This document shows, piece after piece, positions 18,717-27,988 of a DNA stretch of 58,293 bases; the first letter of the stretch is position 1, and each line of letters opens with the position of its first letter. Made by a program: the position numbers and the translations under genes. This DNA is from Burkholderia sp. Bp8992 (lineage in GTDB: Bacteria > Pseudomonadota > Gammaproteobacteria > Burkholderiales > Burkholderiaceae). The DNA is taken from assembly GCF_003853705.1 (NCBI RefSeq), contig NZ_QTQI01000037.1, forward strand, positions 1 through 58,293, read 5' to 3'. The notes beneath the pieces were generated by a model, which did not search any database, was not told the origin of the DNA, and was given only the letters and a program-made list of their open reading frames with translations.

Positions 18717-18908
18717 CGTGCGCCGCGATTGCCGGCCGCCGCGAATTTCAGTGCGCCGCCCGCGCGCGTTTTCCCGTCATTTCGGCTTGCTAGACTCATT
18801 GTCACCGGTCGCGGCGCCATGCCGCGCATCCGTCGCGTCGCCCGCCGGCGACGCGTGACGCGGCGAACCTGCGGTCCGCCGTTCCCGTCCCTTTCCGGAG
18901 AACGCTTC

Positions 18909-19481
18909 ATGTCGAACATCGTCATCGTCTATCACAGCGGCTACGGTCACACGCAGAAACTGGCCGACGCCGTCCATGCAGGCGCGCAGGACGCCGGCGC
19001 CACCGCACGCCTGATCGCGGTCGGCGAGATCGACGACGCGGGCTGGGCCGCCCTCGACGCGGCCGACGCGATCGTCTTCGGCGCGCCGACCTACATGGGC
19101 GGCCCGTCGGCGCAGTTCAAGCAATTCGCCGATGCCACGTCGAAACCGTGGTTCACGCAGAAATGGAAGGACAAGATCGCCGCGGGCTTCACGAACTCCG
19201 CGACGATGAACGGCGACAAGTTCTCGACGATTCAGTATTTCGTCACGCTGGCGATGCAGCATGGGATGGTGTGGGTCGGCACGGGCATGATGCCGGCCAA
19301 CTCGAAGGCGGCCACCCGCAACGACATCAACTACGTCGGCGGCTTCACCGGCCTGCTCGCGCAGTCGCCCGCGGACGCGACGCCCGACGAGGGCCCGCTG
19401 CCCGGCGACCTCGAGACCGCGAAGGCGTTCGGGCGGCGCGTCGCCGAAGCGACCGCCCGCTGGGTGGCCGGCGGCCGCTGA
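18909..19481 (+). CDS. Flavodoxin-family NAD(P)H-dependent oxidoreductase (WrbA-like)
   Basis: 190-residue FMN protein. The phosphate loop H-S-G-Y-G-H-T (residues 9-15) and G-A-P-T-Y-M-G-G-P (near 59-67) match the flavodoxin/WrbA group. Likely a quinone or other two-electron reductase in the cytoplasm; substrate unknown. Start ATG 18909 has GGAG about 9 bases upstream; the frame is open further up but no better start is seen. Followed by its own terminator and then argC. Confidence 0.87.
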   Translation: MSNIVIVYHSGYGHTQKLADAVHAGAQDAGATARLIAVGEIDDAGWAALDAADAIVFGAPTYMGGPSAQFKQFADATSKPWFTQKWKDKIAAGFTNSATMNGDKFSTIQYFVTLAMQHGMVWVGTGMMPANSKAATRNDINYVGGFTGLLAQSPADATPDEGPLPGDLETAKAFGRRVAEATARWVAGGR

Positions 19482-19530
19482 GCCTGCGCCGACGCCCGCG
19501 CGCCCGCACCGGCGGGCGCCAAAGGGACAC

Positions 19531-19556
19531 AAGACGGCCCGCCGGCCGTCTTTTTT
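19531..19556 (+). terminator. Terminator after the flavodoxin gene
   Basis: A 9-bp stem (19531-19539 with 19544-19552) has a 4-base loop and a run of T6. Confidence 0.9.
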
Positions 19557-19642
19557 CGCCCCGCGCGGCGCAGCCCCGCCGGTTGACGTCTTAAAATGGC
19601 GGTTTCCGGGCGCGGGCCCGCGTTTCATTCAGTGAGAGCGAG

Positions 19643-20593
19643 ATGAGCACCAAAGTTTTTGTCGACGGCCAGGAAGGCACGACCGGCCTCAAGATCTTCG
19701 AATACCTGTCGGCACGCAGCGACATCGAGATCCTGCGTATCGATGAAGCGAAGCGCAAGGACGTCGAAGAGCGCCGCCGCCTGATCAACGCGTCGGACGT
19801 CACGTTCCTGTGCCTGCCGGATGTCGCGTCGCGCGAATCGGCCTCGCTCGTCGAGAACCCGAACACGATCCTGATCGACGCGAGCACCGCGTTCCGCACC
19901 AGCGCCGACTGGGCCTACGGCCTGCCGGAACTGACCCGCGCCCAGCGCGAGAAGATTCGCACGTCGAAGCGCATCGCCGTGCCCGGCTGCCACGCATCGG
20001 CATTCGTGCTCGCGATGCGCCCGCTCGTCGAGGCCGGCATCGTCGCCCCGACGTTCGCCGCGCACAGCTACTCGATCACCGGCTACAGCGGCGGCGGCAA
20101 GTCGATGATCGCCGACTACGAGAATGCGGCGCCGGGCGGCAAGCTCGCGAGCCCGCGTCCGTACGCGCTCGGCCTCACGCACAAGCACCTGCCGGAAATG
20201 GCCGCGCACACGGGCCTCGCGAACGCACCGATCTTCACGCCGATCGTCGGCCCGTTCCTGAAGGGTCTCGCGGTGACGACCTACTTCACGCCCGAGCAGC
20301 TCGCGAAGCGCGCGACGCCGCAGGACGTGCAGCGCGTGTTCGCCGAGTACTACGCGGACGAAGCGTTCGTGCGCGTCGCGCCGTTCGACGCGGACGCGAA
20401 TCTCGACGGCGGCTTCTTCGACGTGCAGGCGAACAACGATACGAACCGTGTCGACCTGTTCGTGTTCGGCAACGCCGAGCGCTTCGTCACGGTCGCGCGC
20501 CTCGACAACCTCGGCAAGGGCGCATCGGGCGCCGCGATCCAGTGCATGAACCTGAGCATCGGCGCGGCCGAGGATGCAGGTCTCAAACGCTGA
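19643..20593 (+). CDS. argC: N-acetyl-gamma-glutamyl-phosphate reductase, short type
   Basis: Reduces N-acetylglutamyl phosphate to the semialdehyde in arginine synthesis. 316 residues, matching the short class of ArgC rather than the roughly 340-residue long class. NADP loop G-Q-E-G-T-T-G is at 9-15; the catalytic cysteine is Cys116 (V-P-G-C-H-A-S). Single gene with terminator. No other arg genes are near, as expected from dispersed arg genes in Burkholderia. Confidence 0.95.
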   Translation: MSTKVFVDGQEGTTGLKIFEYLSARSDIEILRIDEAKRKDVEERRRLINASDVTFLCLPDVASRESASLVENPNTILIDASTAFRTSADWAYGLPELTRAQREKIRTSKRIAVPGCHASAFVLAMRPLVEAGIVAPTFAAHSYSITGYSGGGKSMIADYENAAPGGKLASPRPYALGLTHKHLPEMAAHTGLANAPIFTPIVGPFLKGLAVTTYFTPEQLAKRATPQDVQRVFAEYYADEAFVRVAPFDADANLDGGFFDVQANNDTNRVDLFVFGNAERFVTVARLDNLGKGASGAAIQCMNLSIGAAEDAGLKR

Positions 20594-20613
20594 TTCAGCA
20601 TCGCATGCCATGC

Positions 20614-20641
20614 AAAGCCGGCCACTGGCCGGCTTTTTATT
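20614..20641 (+). terminator. Terminator after argC
   Basis: A 10-bp stem (20614-20623 with 20627-20636) has a 3-base loop, A-run before and T-run after. Confidence 0.92.
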
Positions 20642-21027
20642 TACCCGTATCAGGCAATAAATAAAGAACTCCGGATCGCGCATTTACAAATATTTACAAG
20701 CTTTCAATTGCGCGATTACCAGCGAATTAACTTCCCCCTTCCCTCTCCAGTCAATCCCGAATAGGGATAAACCGGATACCGCCGCTTTAAACGCTGCCGT
20801 TATACGCAGGAAGGCCCTCCGACAGCCTGCCAAGCGTGGCACATCCCCCACTCCGGCAGCTTTCGGCAGCCCCTTGCGCGTTTAAATTCTTACCGAATGC
20901 CGCATGGAGAAAGGAATCAATACCCGATACCCGTTTAAATCGCCTTTTTTAGACGGGTTCATCAATTGACAGCAAAAATCAAGGCAGCGACATTAGCTCG
21001 CACAATTAAACGATTGGAGACAGCGGC
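20642..21027 (+). promoter_or_regulatory. A/T-richer upstream region of the DUF2957/OmpW cluster
   Basis: No gene was found. The composition drops noticeably compared with the genes on both sides (for example 20680-20730 and 20925-21010). TTGACA lies at 20966-20971; a -10 at 17 bases, GACATT, is weak. TTGGAGA about 10 bases before ATG 21028 is the ribosome site of the next gene. The length and composition suggest a regulated promoter. Confidence 0.45.
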
Positions 21028-22449
21028 ATGTCGCACACCTTATCGAAGGGGGTGGCAACGGCCTTTGCCATTGCCCCTTTCCTGGTTGCCTGTGGTGGGG
21101 GGGACGGCGGCGCACCTGCGCCGATCAACGCGCCCCAATGTTCCGGAGCGAGCTGCGGCACGCAAGGGCAGCCGCCGTCGCAGCCCATCAACGGCGCACT
21201 GTGTCCGGCCAACGCCGACATCGTGAAGAGCACGTATCTCGGCGGCGCAGGTAGCGGCGAGATCGTCAGCGTCAACATCGACGCGGTCGCGATGACGTAC
21301 ACGCTCAAGTGGCTCGAATCGCCGATTCCGTTGAAGACGGGCACCGTCACGCCGAGCCGTGTCGGCACGACGATCACCGGCAAGGTCATCCATCCGCCGA
21401 CCGGCACGCTGCCGACCGCCGAGCAGACACGTTGTGCGTTCATCCTCACGCCGGGCACGGGCCCCGCGGCGGACGGCTCGACCTATTCGACGGCCGCCGA
21501 CTTCAACCAGGCGAACCCGCCGATGCTGCTGGTCGGCATGGGGGTCGCGGGCGGCGGCATTCCCGGCGCAACGATCCAGTACGACGGGCTGACGATCATC
21601 CCGGGCGTCGTGCAGAACGTCGGCCAGGTGCCGAACCGCCACTTCGATTTCTACCCGTTCCTCGGCTTCGCGAATACGACGACCGACCTGTCGAAGCTGC
21701 CGGGCACGTACAACGCGCTGATCTACCACCTCGTGCCGTCGGGCAACTACGCGACGAAAGGCACGAACTCGAGCGAGACGTTCGATGCGAACGGCGCGTG
21801 TACGTCGACGAGCACCGGCGGCTGCCAGACGACCGGCAACCCGTGGACCGCGAACACCGCGAACGGCGGCTACTTCGACAGTACGAAGGCGCCGCAGACG
21901 CTGCCGCAGACGCAACTGCCGATCGTCGGCGCGACCGGCAAGTCGGCAACCGCCCACATGGTGATCGGCCAGCTCAACGGTGCGACGGTGCCGGTGATCG
22001 TCCGCACGGGCAACGTGAACCTCGGCACGCCGCCGCTGCACCTCGACGCGCAGGTCGACGACGAATCGGGCATCGCGGTGCTCGGCGCGGCGACGGCGAT
22101 CACGTCGGGCGCGATCGACGGCGGCTACGCGGGCGCGGACTCGAACTTCAAGTACACGGCTGCGCTGATCCGCGGCAGCAACGCGTCGTTCATCAACCCG
22201 TCCACGCAGGCCGAGGAAGACGGCTTCACGCTCGACTACGGCCAGGCGACGCCGGGCCTGCTGAACGCGAAGACGACACCGCCGAGCGGTGCGAGCTACC
22301 CGTCCGCATCGGGCGTGGTGATCGCGACGGGCGGGCTGTACGCGGCACTGGTCCAGGGCACGGTGAACGGCGGCGTCACGTCGACGTCGGCGAACGCGAC
22401 GACGTCGTCGACACCGTACTTCGGCGTGGGCGCGCAGATCAGCAAGTAG
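21028..22449 (+). CDS. DUF2957-type lipoprotein, copy 1
   Basis: 473-residue predicted lipoprotein. The signal peptide ends in a lipobox, L-V-A-C, at residues 19-22, followed by glycines, so it is anchored in the envelope. The mature part repeats motifs also found in the second copy: G-A-G-S-G-E near residue 73, P-L-K-T-G-T-V-T-P-S near 97, Y-P-F-L-G-F near 209, and D-D-E-S-G-I near 346. I assign DUF2957, a Burkholderia-type family, from memory. No enzyme motif is visible. It starts a cluster with a paralogue and an OmpW-like protein. Start ATG 21028 has a good site, TTGGAGA. Confidence 0.8.
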   Translation: MSHTLSKGVATAFAIAPFLVACGGGDGGAPAPINAPQCSGASCGTQGQPPSQPINGALCPANADIVKSTYLGGAGSGEIVSVNIDAVAMTYTLKWLESPIPLKTGTVTPSRVGTTITGKVIHPPTGTLPTAEQTRCAFILTPGTGPAADGSTYSTAADFNQANPPMLLVGMGVAGGGIPGATIQYDGLTIIPGVVQNVGQVPNRHFDFYPFLGFANTTTDLSKLPGTYNALIYHLVPSGNYATKGTNSSETFDANGACTSTSTGGCQTTGNPWTANTANGGYFDSTKAPQTLPQTQLPIVGATGKSATAHMVIGQLNGATVPVIVRTGNVNLGTPPLHLDAQVDDESGIAVLGAATAITSGAIDGGYAGADSNFKYTAALIRGSNASFINPSTQAEEDGFTLDYGQATPGLLNAKTTPPSGASYPSASGVVIATGGLYAALVQGTVNGGVTSTSANATTSSTPYFGVGAQISK

Positions 22450-22458
22450 CGGACGAGG

Positions 22459-22487
22459 ACGCGGCGGCGGCTGGCCCGCCGCCGCGT
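22459..22487 (+). other. Intercistronic hairpin between the two DUF2957 genes
   Basis: A 12-bp perfect G/C stem (22459-22470 with 22476-22487) has a 5-base loop and no T-run. It may protect the upstream message or weaken read-through, rather than end transcription. Confidence 0.6.
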
Positions 22488-22589
22488 TACGCACGACGCG
22501 CGCGGCACGGCGCGGGCAGGACGAGTACCCCCAACAGAAGCGGCCGACAGGGAGCTGGCCGCCGCACAAGACAAATCTGGAGGAGCAAC

Positions 22590-23840
22590 ATGAAGCGCAA
22601 CCTCATTCTGGCGGCGGCCCTTGCCGCCCCCCTTCTTTCCGCCTGCGGCGGCAGCGGCAGCGGCGGCGACAACCCGCCCCCGCTCGTCGAAGACCGGCTC
22701 TGCCCCGCCACGCTCGACTACAACACCGTGTTCACGGGCGGCGCGGGCAGCGGCGAGCTCGCGAAGGTCCAGCTCGACACGACCAAGATGACCTGGCAGG
22801 TGACGTACGTGGAATCGGCCGTGCCGCAAAAGACCGGCACCGTCACGCCGACCCGCGCGGGCACCGTCGACAGCGGCACGCTCACGCAGGAAACGATGCT
22901 GCCGACCAACAAGCTGAACCAGTGCGCGTTCCGCCTGAACGGCGCGAGCCTCGATGCGTCGCGTCCGGCGCGCATCTTCGTCGGCTTCGGTGTCGCGGGC
23001 GGCACGATTCCCGGCAAGGAGATCCAGTTCGACGGCGTGCTCGGCCAGGCCGCGGTGCCCGACACGAAATTCCCGTACTACCCGTTCATCGGCTTCTCGT
23101 CGATCGAAACCGACATCACGAAGGTCGCGGGCACGTACAGCCACGTCGGCTTCGGCGAAGTGCCGTCGCAGAAATTCGCGCCGGCGTCGATCGACGCGAA
23201 GGTGACGATCAACGCGGACGGCACGTGGACCAAGTGCGACACGACCGGCCAGTTCGCCGGCGGCGCGTGCGCGCAGCAGGGCACGAACTTCGTGCCGTCG
23301 GCCGACGGCAGCGGCGCGTTCCAGTCGAACAACTACGCGAGCCAGTTGAAGCCGACGCTGTCGGCGACGCCGCAGGGCAAGGGCTTCATGATCGTCGGCA
23401 AGCTGCGTAACCAGCTCGTGCCGATCCTCGTGCGCACGGGCGTCGCGAACCCGAACCCGACGCCCGACAGCAACGGCGTGCCGGGCCTCACCGCCGACGA
23501 CGAATCGAGCATCTCGATCCTCGCGCCGCAGACGGCCGTCGCGGCCGGCTCGCAGAACGGCGAGTACATCGGCGTCGACAGCCAGTTCGATTACCGGACC
23601 ACCGCGCTGATCGACAAGCAGGCCACGCTGCTCGATCCGTTCCAGCCGTCGCAGGCATCGCTCGCGACCGCGCTCGACCTCGACTACACGCAGAAGGTGC
23701 CGGGCACCGTCACGACGATTCACACGGGTTCGGGCAGCACGTCGCCGACCGGCAAGTTCATCTTCACGGGTGGCGTGTTCGGTTTCCTCGATAACGCGGG
23801 ATCGACGCCGTATTTCACGATCGGCGCGTTCGTCCAGTAA
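22590..23840 (+). CDS. DUF2957-type lipoprotein, copy 2
   Basis: 416-residue paralogue of the gene at 21028. Lipobox L-S-A-C is at residues 16-19, followed by G-G-S-G-S-G-G. Shared motifs with copy 1: G-G-A-G-S-G-E-L, P-Q-K-T-G-T-V-T-P-T, Y-P-F-I-G-F, L-V-P-I-L-V-R-T-G, D-D-E-S-S-I. The copies diverge widely between motifs, so the duplication is old. Start ATG 22590 has GGAGGAG 6 bases upstream. OmpW follows after 18 bases, so the two are likely co-transcribed. Function unknown. Confidence 0.82.
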   Translation: MKRNLILAAALAAPLLSACGGSGSGGDNPPPLVEDRLCPATLDYNTVFTGGAGSGELAKVQLDTTKMTWQVTYVESAVPQKTGTVTPTRAGTVDSGTLTQETMLPTNKLNQCAFRLNGASLDASRPARIFVGFGVAGGTIPGKEIQFDGVLGQAAVPDTKFPYYPFIGFSSIETDITKVAGTYSHVGFGEVPSQKFAPASIDAKVTINADGTWTKCDTTGQFAGGACAQQGTNFVPSADGSGAFQSNNYASQLKPTLSATPQGKGFMIVGKLRNQLVPILVRTGVANPNPTPDSNGVPGLTADDESSISILAPQTAVAAGSQNGEYIGVDSQFDYRTTALIDKQATLLDPFQPSQASLATALDLDYTQKVPGTVTTIHTGSGSTSPTGKFIFTGGVFGFLDNAGSTPYFTIGAFVQ

Positions 23841-23858
23841 GCGGAGGCGGAAGCCGTG

Positions 23859-24692
23859 ATGAAGAAAACCCTTCTCCGCGCGGCGGCCGGCGCCGCCGTG
23901 CTGGCGCCGCTCGCGGCGCACGCGCAGAGCGCCGGCAGCAACGTCGTCACGCTCGGCTGGTTCCATATCATGCCGCAGCAGAGCAGTACGCCGATGACGA
24001 CCAACGTCGCGCCGACGCCGATCAACACGCCGCTGCGGCTGCCGCCGTCGTTCACGTCGCCGGGCACCGGGCTGCACACGAGCGGCGCCGACACCGTCGG
24101 CCTGACGGTCAGCCACTTCCTGACCGACCACATCGCGGTCACGTCGGTGGCCGGCGTGCCGCCGGTGTTCAAGGTGTCGGGCCAGGGCACGATCAAGCCG
24201 CCCGGACCGGCCGGCGCGCTCGGCACGCAGAACATCGGGCTGGCCTCGGTCAACCCGATCGTGAAGAGCGTGCGGCAGTGGAGCCCGGCGGTGATCCTGC
24301 AGTACTACTTCGGGCAGGCGACCGCGAAGTTCCGGCCGTTCCTCGGCCTCGGCGTGTCGTACAACTGGTTCAGCGACCTGCAGCTCAACACGAACTTCAT
24401 CAAGCAGACGCAGGACAACCTCGGCGCGATCCTCGCGGCGGGCGCGGGCAAGCCGGGTACGACATCGGTGGAAGCGAAGGCGTCGTCGTCATGGCAGCCG
24501 GTGTTCAACGCGGGCCTGCAGTACAACATGACGGAGCATTTCGGGCTGATCGCGTCGGTGACGTACATCCCGCTGAAGACGACGTCGACGGTGACGATCA
24601 AGGCGGCCGACGGTTCGGTGCTCGCCGAGTCGAAATCGGACCTGAAGGCCGACCCGATCATCAGCTATGTCGGCATGACGTACAAGTTCTGA
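23859..24692 (+). CDS. OmpW-family outer-membrane protein
   Basis: 277 residues with a cleavable signal peptide (A-A-H-A-Q near residue 22) and alternating beta-strand patterns ending in an aromatic C-terminus (M-T-Y-K-F), the usual mark of an outer-membrane barrel. F-R-P-F-L-G-L-G-V-S-Y-N-W-F near 155-168 is OmpW-like. OmpW proteins form narrow 8-stranded hydrophobic channels. Longer than E. coli OmpW (about 212) because of an extended loop region near 45-100. The GTG at 23856 is in frame, but ATG 23859 is preferred, GGAGG 11 bases upstream. Third gene of the DUF2957 cluster. Confidence 0.85.
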   Translation: MKKTLLRAAAGAAVLAPLAAHAQSAGSNVVTLGWFHIMPQQSSTPMTTNVAPTPINTPLRLPPSFTSPGTGLHTSGADTVGLTVSHFLTDHIAVTSVAGVPPVFKVSGQGTIKPPGPAGALGTQNIGLASVNPIVKSVRQWSPAVILQYYFGQATAKFRPFLGLGVSYNWFSDLQLNTNFIKQTQDNLGAILAAGAGKPGTTSVEAKASSSWQPVFNAGLQYNMTEHFGLIASVTYIPLKTTSTVTIKAADGSVLAESKSDLKADPIISYVGMTYKF

Positions 24693-24739
24693 CGCCGGCG
24701 AGCGCCGACGAATGGATTGCCGCGGCAAAATCGCAGGCA

Positions 24740-24766
24740 AAAAAAAGCCCGCCTAAGAGGCGGGCT
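24740..24766 (-). terminator. Terminator of the LysR gene
   Basis: A 9-bp perfect stem (24746-24754 with 24758-24766) is followed by a run of eight T on the minus strand. It also faces the end of the OmpW gene, where it has no T-run on plus and is weaker. Confidence 0.85.
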
Positions 24767-24876
24767 GAATCCATATCAGAGGAGACATGGAGGAGACAGG
24801 TGCCACTATATCGAATCAGTTTCCGCATTGCAACATTTCCGTAGAGAAAATAAGGATTTTCCCTCGAACGCTGCCT

Positions 24877-25806
24877 CTAGTTCGCCATTGTCGCATCTGA
24901 CCCCTTCCCGTTTTCCCGGTCGAGCACCTCGCCCAGTGCGTCGCGCAGCAGCGCGACAGGCCGCGCCAGCCGGCCCGGCAGCGTGCCGTGCGCGATCCAC
25001 ACGTTGATCCGCGTCTCCAGCCCCGTCGTTTCCACCACTCTCAGCGCATCGCGATGCGCACTGCGCGCCAGCGCATTCGGTGCCGCGATGCCGATGCCGG
25101 CACCGCGCGCGACGAGCGACAGCTGCAGCTCCGAACCGAATGCCTCGACCGCGACATCGAACGGCAGCCCGGCCGCGCCGAGCGAGCGGCTCAGCGCCGA
25201 ACGCATCCCGCAGCCGTCCTGGCTCAGCACCCACGGAAAACCCGACAGCGTGTCGATCGACAGCGGACCGTCCGGCAACGGGTAGTTGCGCGCGGCGACG
25301 AGCACCGTCGGCTGCGTGCCGAGCAGCGTCGCTGTGATCGTGTCGGGCAGCACCGCACTGGCGGGCACCATCACGGCCGCCACGTCGAGCGTGCCGCGCT
25401 CGATGCCCTGCAACAGCGCCGGCGACCAGCCGGCCGTCACGCGCAGCGTGAGGCGCGGGAACGCGTCGCGCAGCCGGTCGATCGGCCGCTCCAGCGCGAG
25501 CTCGGACAGGAACGGCGGCACGCCGATGCGCAGCTCGCCCGACGGCTCGCTCTCCGGCGCGCCCGCCGCCATCAGCTCGTCCACCGCGAGCAGCACGTTG
25601 CGCGCGAGCGCATAGACGTCGCGCCCGGCGGCCGTCGGCTTCAGCGGCTTGCTTTGCCGTTCGAGCAGCGGCATGCCGAGCAGCGTTTCGAGGTTCTGCA
25701 CGCGCCGCGTCAGGCCCGGCTGCGTCAGGTGGAGCTTCGCGGCCGCGGCAACCATCGACCCGCTGTCGACCACCGCGACGAATGCCTGGAGATCACGCGT
25801 ATTCAA
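24877..25806 (-). CDS. LysR-family regulator divergent from an MFS transporter
   Basis: 309 residues. An N-terminal winged helix-turn-helix (about 1-60; L-Q-A-F-V-A-V-V-D-S-G-S-M, then L-T-Q-P-G-L-T-R-R-V) is followed by a LysR substrate domain. It probably controls the MFS gene at 25904, from which it diverges by 97 bases, in the usual LysR arrangement. The inducer is unknown. A 12-base direct repeat in the shared region is a likely binding site. Start ATG 25806 gives the standard N-terminus. Confidence 0.88.
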   Translation of the reverse strand: MNTRDLQAFVAVVDSGSMVAAAAKLHLTQPGLTRRVQNLETLLGMPLLERQSKPLKPTAAGRDVYALARNVLLAVDELMAAGAPESEPSGELRIGVPPFLSELALERPIDRLRDAFPRLTLRVTAGWSPALLQGIERGTLDVAAVMVPASAVLPDTITATLLGTQPTVLVAARNYPLPDGPLSIDTLSGFPWVLSQDGCGMRSALSRSLGAAGLPFDVAVEAFGSELQLSLVARGAGIGIAAPNALARSAHRDALRVVETTGLETRINVWIAHGTLPGRLARPVALLRDALGEVLDRENGKGSDATMAN

Positions 25807-25813
25807 AACAAAC

Positions 25814-25856
25814 TCGCATAATCATGTTAGAGATATTTCAATTGTCGCATAAACAT
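25814..25856. promoter_or_regulatory. Direct-repeat operator between LysR and MFS genes
   Basis: TCGCATAATCAT (25814-25825) and TCGCATAAACAT (25845-25856) match at 11 of 12 bases, with starts 31 bases apart, close to three helical turns. The repeat falls in the only intergenic space of this divergent pair. Confidence 0.45.
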
Positions 25857-25903
25857 CGAGCGCCTACGATGGGGATTCCTTCGCCCCTTGTCCCAGGCTT
25901 CCG

Positions 25904-27187
25904 ATGAACTGTCCTGCCAACCGTTGCCCCGCCTCCGTTCCGCCGTCCGTCACCGCGCCGCCCGCGCTGAGCGCCGGGATGACGCTGTTCTTCGCCGCGA
26001 CGGTCGGCGTGATCGTGATGGACCTGTTCGCCGCGCAGCCGCTGACGGGCCCGATCAGCGCCGACCTGCACCTGCCGCCCGGCCTCGCCGGCCTCGTCGC
26101 GATGCTGCCGCAGCTCGGCTACGCGGCCGGACTCGTGCTGCTCGTGCCGCTGGTCGACCTGCTCGAAAACCGCCGCCTGATCGTCGCGACGCTCGCCGCG
26201 TGTGCGGCCGCGCTCGCGCTGCCCGCGTTCACGCGGTCCGGCACCGTCTTCCTGCTGGCGACGCTGGCGGCGGGCGCTGCGTCGAGCGTGATCCAGATGC
26301 TGGTGCCGATGGCCGCATCGATGGCGCCCGAAGCGCAGCGTGGCCGCGCGGTCGGCAACGTGATGAGCGGGCTGATGCTCGGCATCCTGCTGTCGCGGCC
26401 GCTCGCGAGCCTGATCGCGGGCTCGGCCGGCTGGCGCGCGTTCTACTTGCTGGCCGCGCTCGCGAACGCGGCGATCGCCGTCGTGCTCGCGCTGCGCCTG
26501 CCGTCGCGCACGCCGACGGCCACGGCCGGCTACCGCGCGCTGCTCGCGTCGCTGGGGCGCCTGCTTGCCGACGAACGCGTGCTGCGCCGCCATGCGCTGT
26601 CGGCCGCGCTCGCGATGGCCGCGTTCAGCGCGTTCTGGACGGCCGTCGGGCTGCGGCTCGCGCAGCCGCCGTTCGCGCTCGACCTGCACGGGATCGCGCT
26701 GTTCGCGTTCGCCGGCGCCAGCGGCGCGATCGTCACGCCGCTCGCCGGCCGCGCCGGCGACCGTGGCCACGGCCCGGCCGCGCAGCGGATCGCGCACGGC
26801 ACGATGCTCGCGGCGCTCGTCGTGCTCGGCATCGCCGGGGCCGGCTGGTTCGGCTTCGACGCGCCTGCGCATCGCGGCGTCGCACTCGCGCTGCTGGCCG
26901 GCGGCGCGGCGCTGCTGGACGCGGGCGTCATCGTCGACCAGACGATCGGCCGCCGCGCGATCAACCTGCTGAATCCGGCCGCGCGCGGCCGCCTGAACGG
27001 GCTGTTCGTCGGCCTGTTCTTCGTCGGCGGCGCGCTCGGCGCGGCGCTCGCGGGCAGCGCGTGGGCATGGGGCGGATGGAGCGCGGTGTGCGGCGTCGGC
27101 TTCGCGTTCGCCGGCGCAGCCGCCCTGTTCGGGCTCGCGGCCGGACGCGGGGCCGGCACGGCGGCGTTGACTCGCCCGCGAGCGTAA
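25904..27187 (+). CDS. MFS transporter (YnfM-like drug/sugar exporter type)
   Basis: 427 residues with about 12 hydrophobic segments, beginning near residue 27 after a Pro-rich cytoplasmic head. It fits the major facilitator superfamily, closest in my memory to YnfM-type exporters. The inner membrane is the site; substrate unknown. Control by the divergent LysR regulator is likely. Followed by a terminator that serves the converging LysE gene. Confidence 0.85.
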   Translation: MNCPANRCPASVPPSVTAPPALSAGMTLFFAATVGVIVMDLFAAQPLTGPISADLHLPPGLAGLVAMLPQLGYAAGLVLLVPLVDLLENRRLIVATLAACAAALALPAFTRSGTVFLLATLAAGAASSVIQMLVPMAASMAPEAQRGRAVGNVMSGLMLGILLSRPLASLIAGSAGWRAFYLLAALANAAIAVVLALRLPSRTPTATAGYRALLASLGRLLADERVLRRHALSAALAMAAFSAFWTAVGLRLAQPPFALDLHGIALFAFAGASGAIVTPLAGRAGDRGHGPAAQRIAHGTMLAALVVLGIAGAGWFGFDAPAHRGVALALLAGGAALLDAGVIVDQTIGRRAINLLNPAARGRLNGLFVGLFFVGGALGAALAGSAWAWGGWSAVCGVGFAFAGAAALFGLAAGRGAGTAALTRPRA

Positions 27188-27210
27188 GCGGGCAGCGACG
27201 ACGCGACGCC

Positions 27211-27254
27211 GAAAAACCGAACGCCCCGCCCTCTTGCGAGGGACGGGGCGTTCG
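27211..27254 (-). terminator. Terminator of the LysE-type gene
   Basis: An 11-bp stem (27218-27228 with 27244-27254) extends by 5 more pairs inside (27229-27233 with 27238-27242, one bulge). On minus it is followed by a T5 run. It sits between converging genes. Confidence 0.85.
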
Positions 27255-27281
27255 ATACGCCGGGATCCGGCCAGGCCGAAA

Positions 27282-27917
27282 TCAGTGACGGACCAGCGCC
27301 ATCATCGCGCCGAAGCCGACGAACAGCCCGCCCGTCAGCCGGTTGAACACCTTCGCGACGCTCTGGCTCTTCAGCGTCGCGCCGATGCGCGTGCCGAACG
27401 ATGCGTAGACGAGATACCAGCTCACCTCGATCGCCGCGAACGTGACGACGAGGATGCCGAACTGCGGCAGCGTCGGCTCGGCCGCGTTGATGAACTGCGG
27501 CAGCAGCGCGGCCGCGAACAGGATCGCCTTCGGGTTGCTGCCCGCGACCAGGAAGCCATTGCGGAACAGCACCATGCGCGACACTGATGCGCCTTGCGAC
27601 ACGGCATCGACGTCGGCCGCCGGCGTGTCGTCCACGCGTGCGCGCCACGCCTTCACGCCGAGATAGATCAGGTAGGCCGCGCCCGCGAAGCGCAACGCAT
27701 TGAACATCGCCGGCCATGCCTCGAGCACCGCGCCGAGCCCCGCCGCGGATACCGCGAGCATCAGCACCAGCGCGCTCAGGCAGCCGGCCATCGTCGCGGC
27801 CGAGCGGCGCAGCCCGTGCCGCGCACCGTGCGTCATCACGAGCAGCATGTTCGGACCCGGAATCGCCGACACGACGAACACCGTCGCCACGAAAAGCCAC
27901 CACGTATGCAAGTTCAT
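27282..27917 (-). CDS. LysE/RhtB-family amino-acid exporter
   Basis: 211 residues with about six membrane segments. The family signature P-G-P-N (20-23) with following L-L-V-M is at the N-terminus, as in RhtB/LysE. Likely proton-driven efflux of an amino acid or derivative. It ends in a terminator. The next gene upstream on the same strand (beta-hydroxyacid dehydrogenase, ends at 27989) is 71 bases away, so they may be co-transcribed. Confidence 0.9.
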   Translation of the reverse strand: MNLHTWWLFVATVFVVSAIPGPNMLLVMTHGARHGLRRSAATMAGCLSALVLMLAVSAAGLGAVLEAWPAMFNALRFAGAAYLIYLGVKAWRARVDDTPAADVDAVSQGASVSRMVLFRNGFLVAGSNPKAILFAAALLPQFINAAEPTLPQFGILVVTFAAIEVSWYLVYASFGTRIGATLKSQSVAKVFNRLTGGLFVGFGAMMALVRH

Positions 27918-27988
27918 GACTGCCTCTGCCTGAATGTCGGGGAAATGAAACGTCGATTATGCCGTGAGCAGCGCGCGCCTGTCGCGCG

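Noticed and set aside
24787-24899. Small open frame after GGAGACATGG
   Set aside because: It has an apparent start and ribosome site, but the frame runs into the converging LysR gene, lacks a family match and has no clear end signal.
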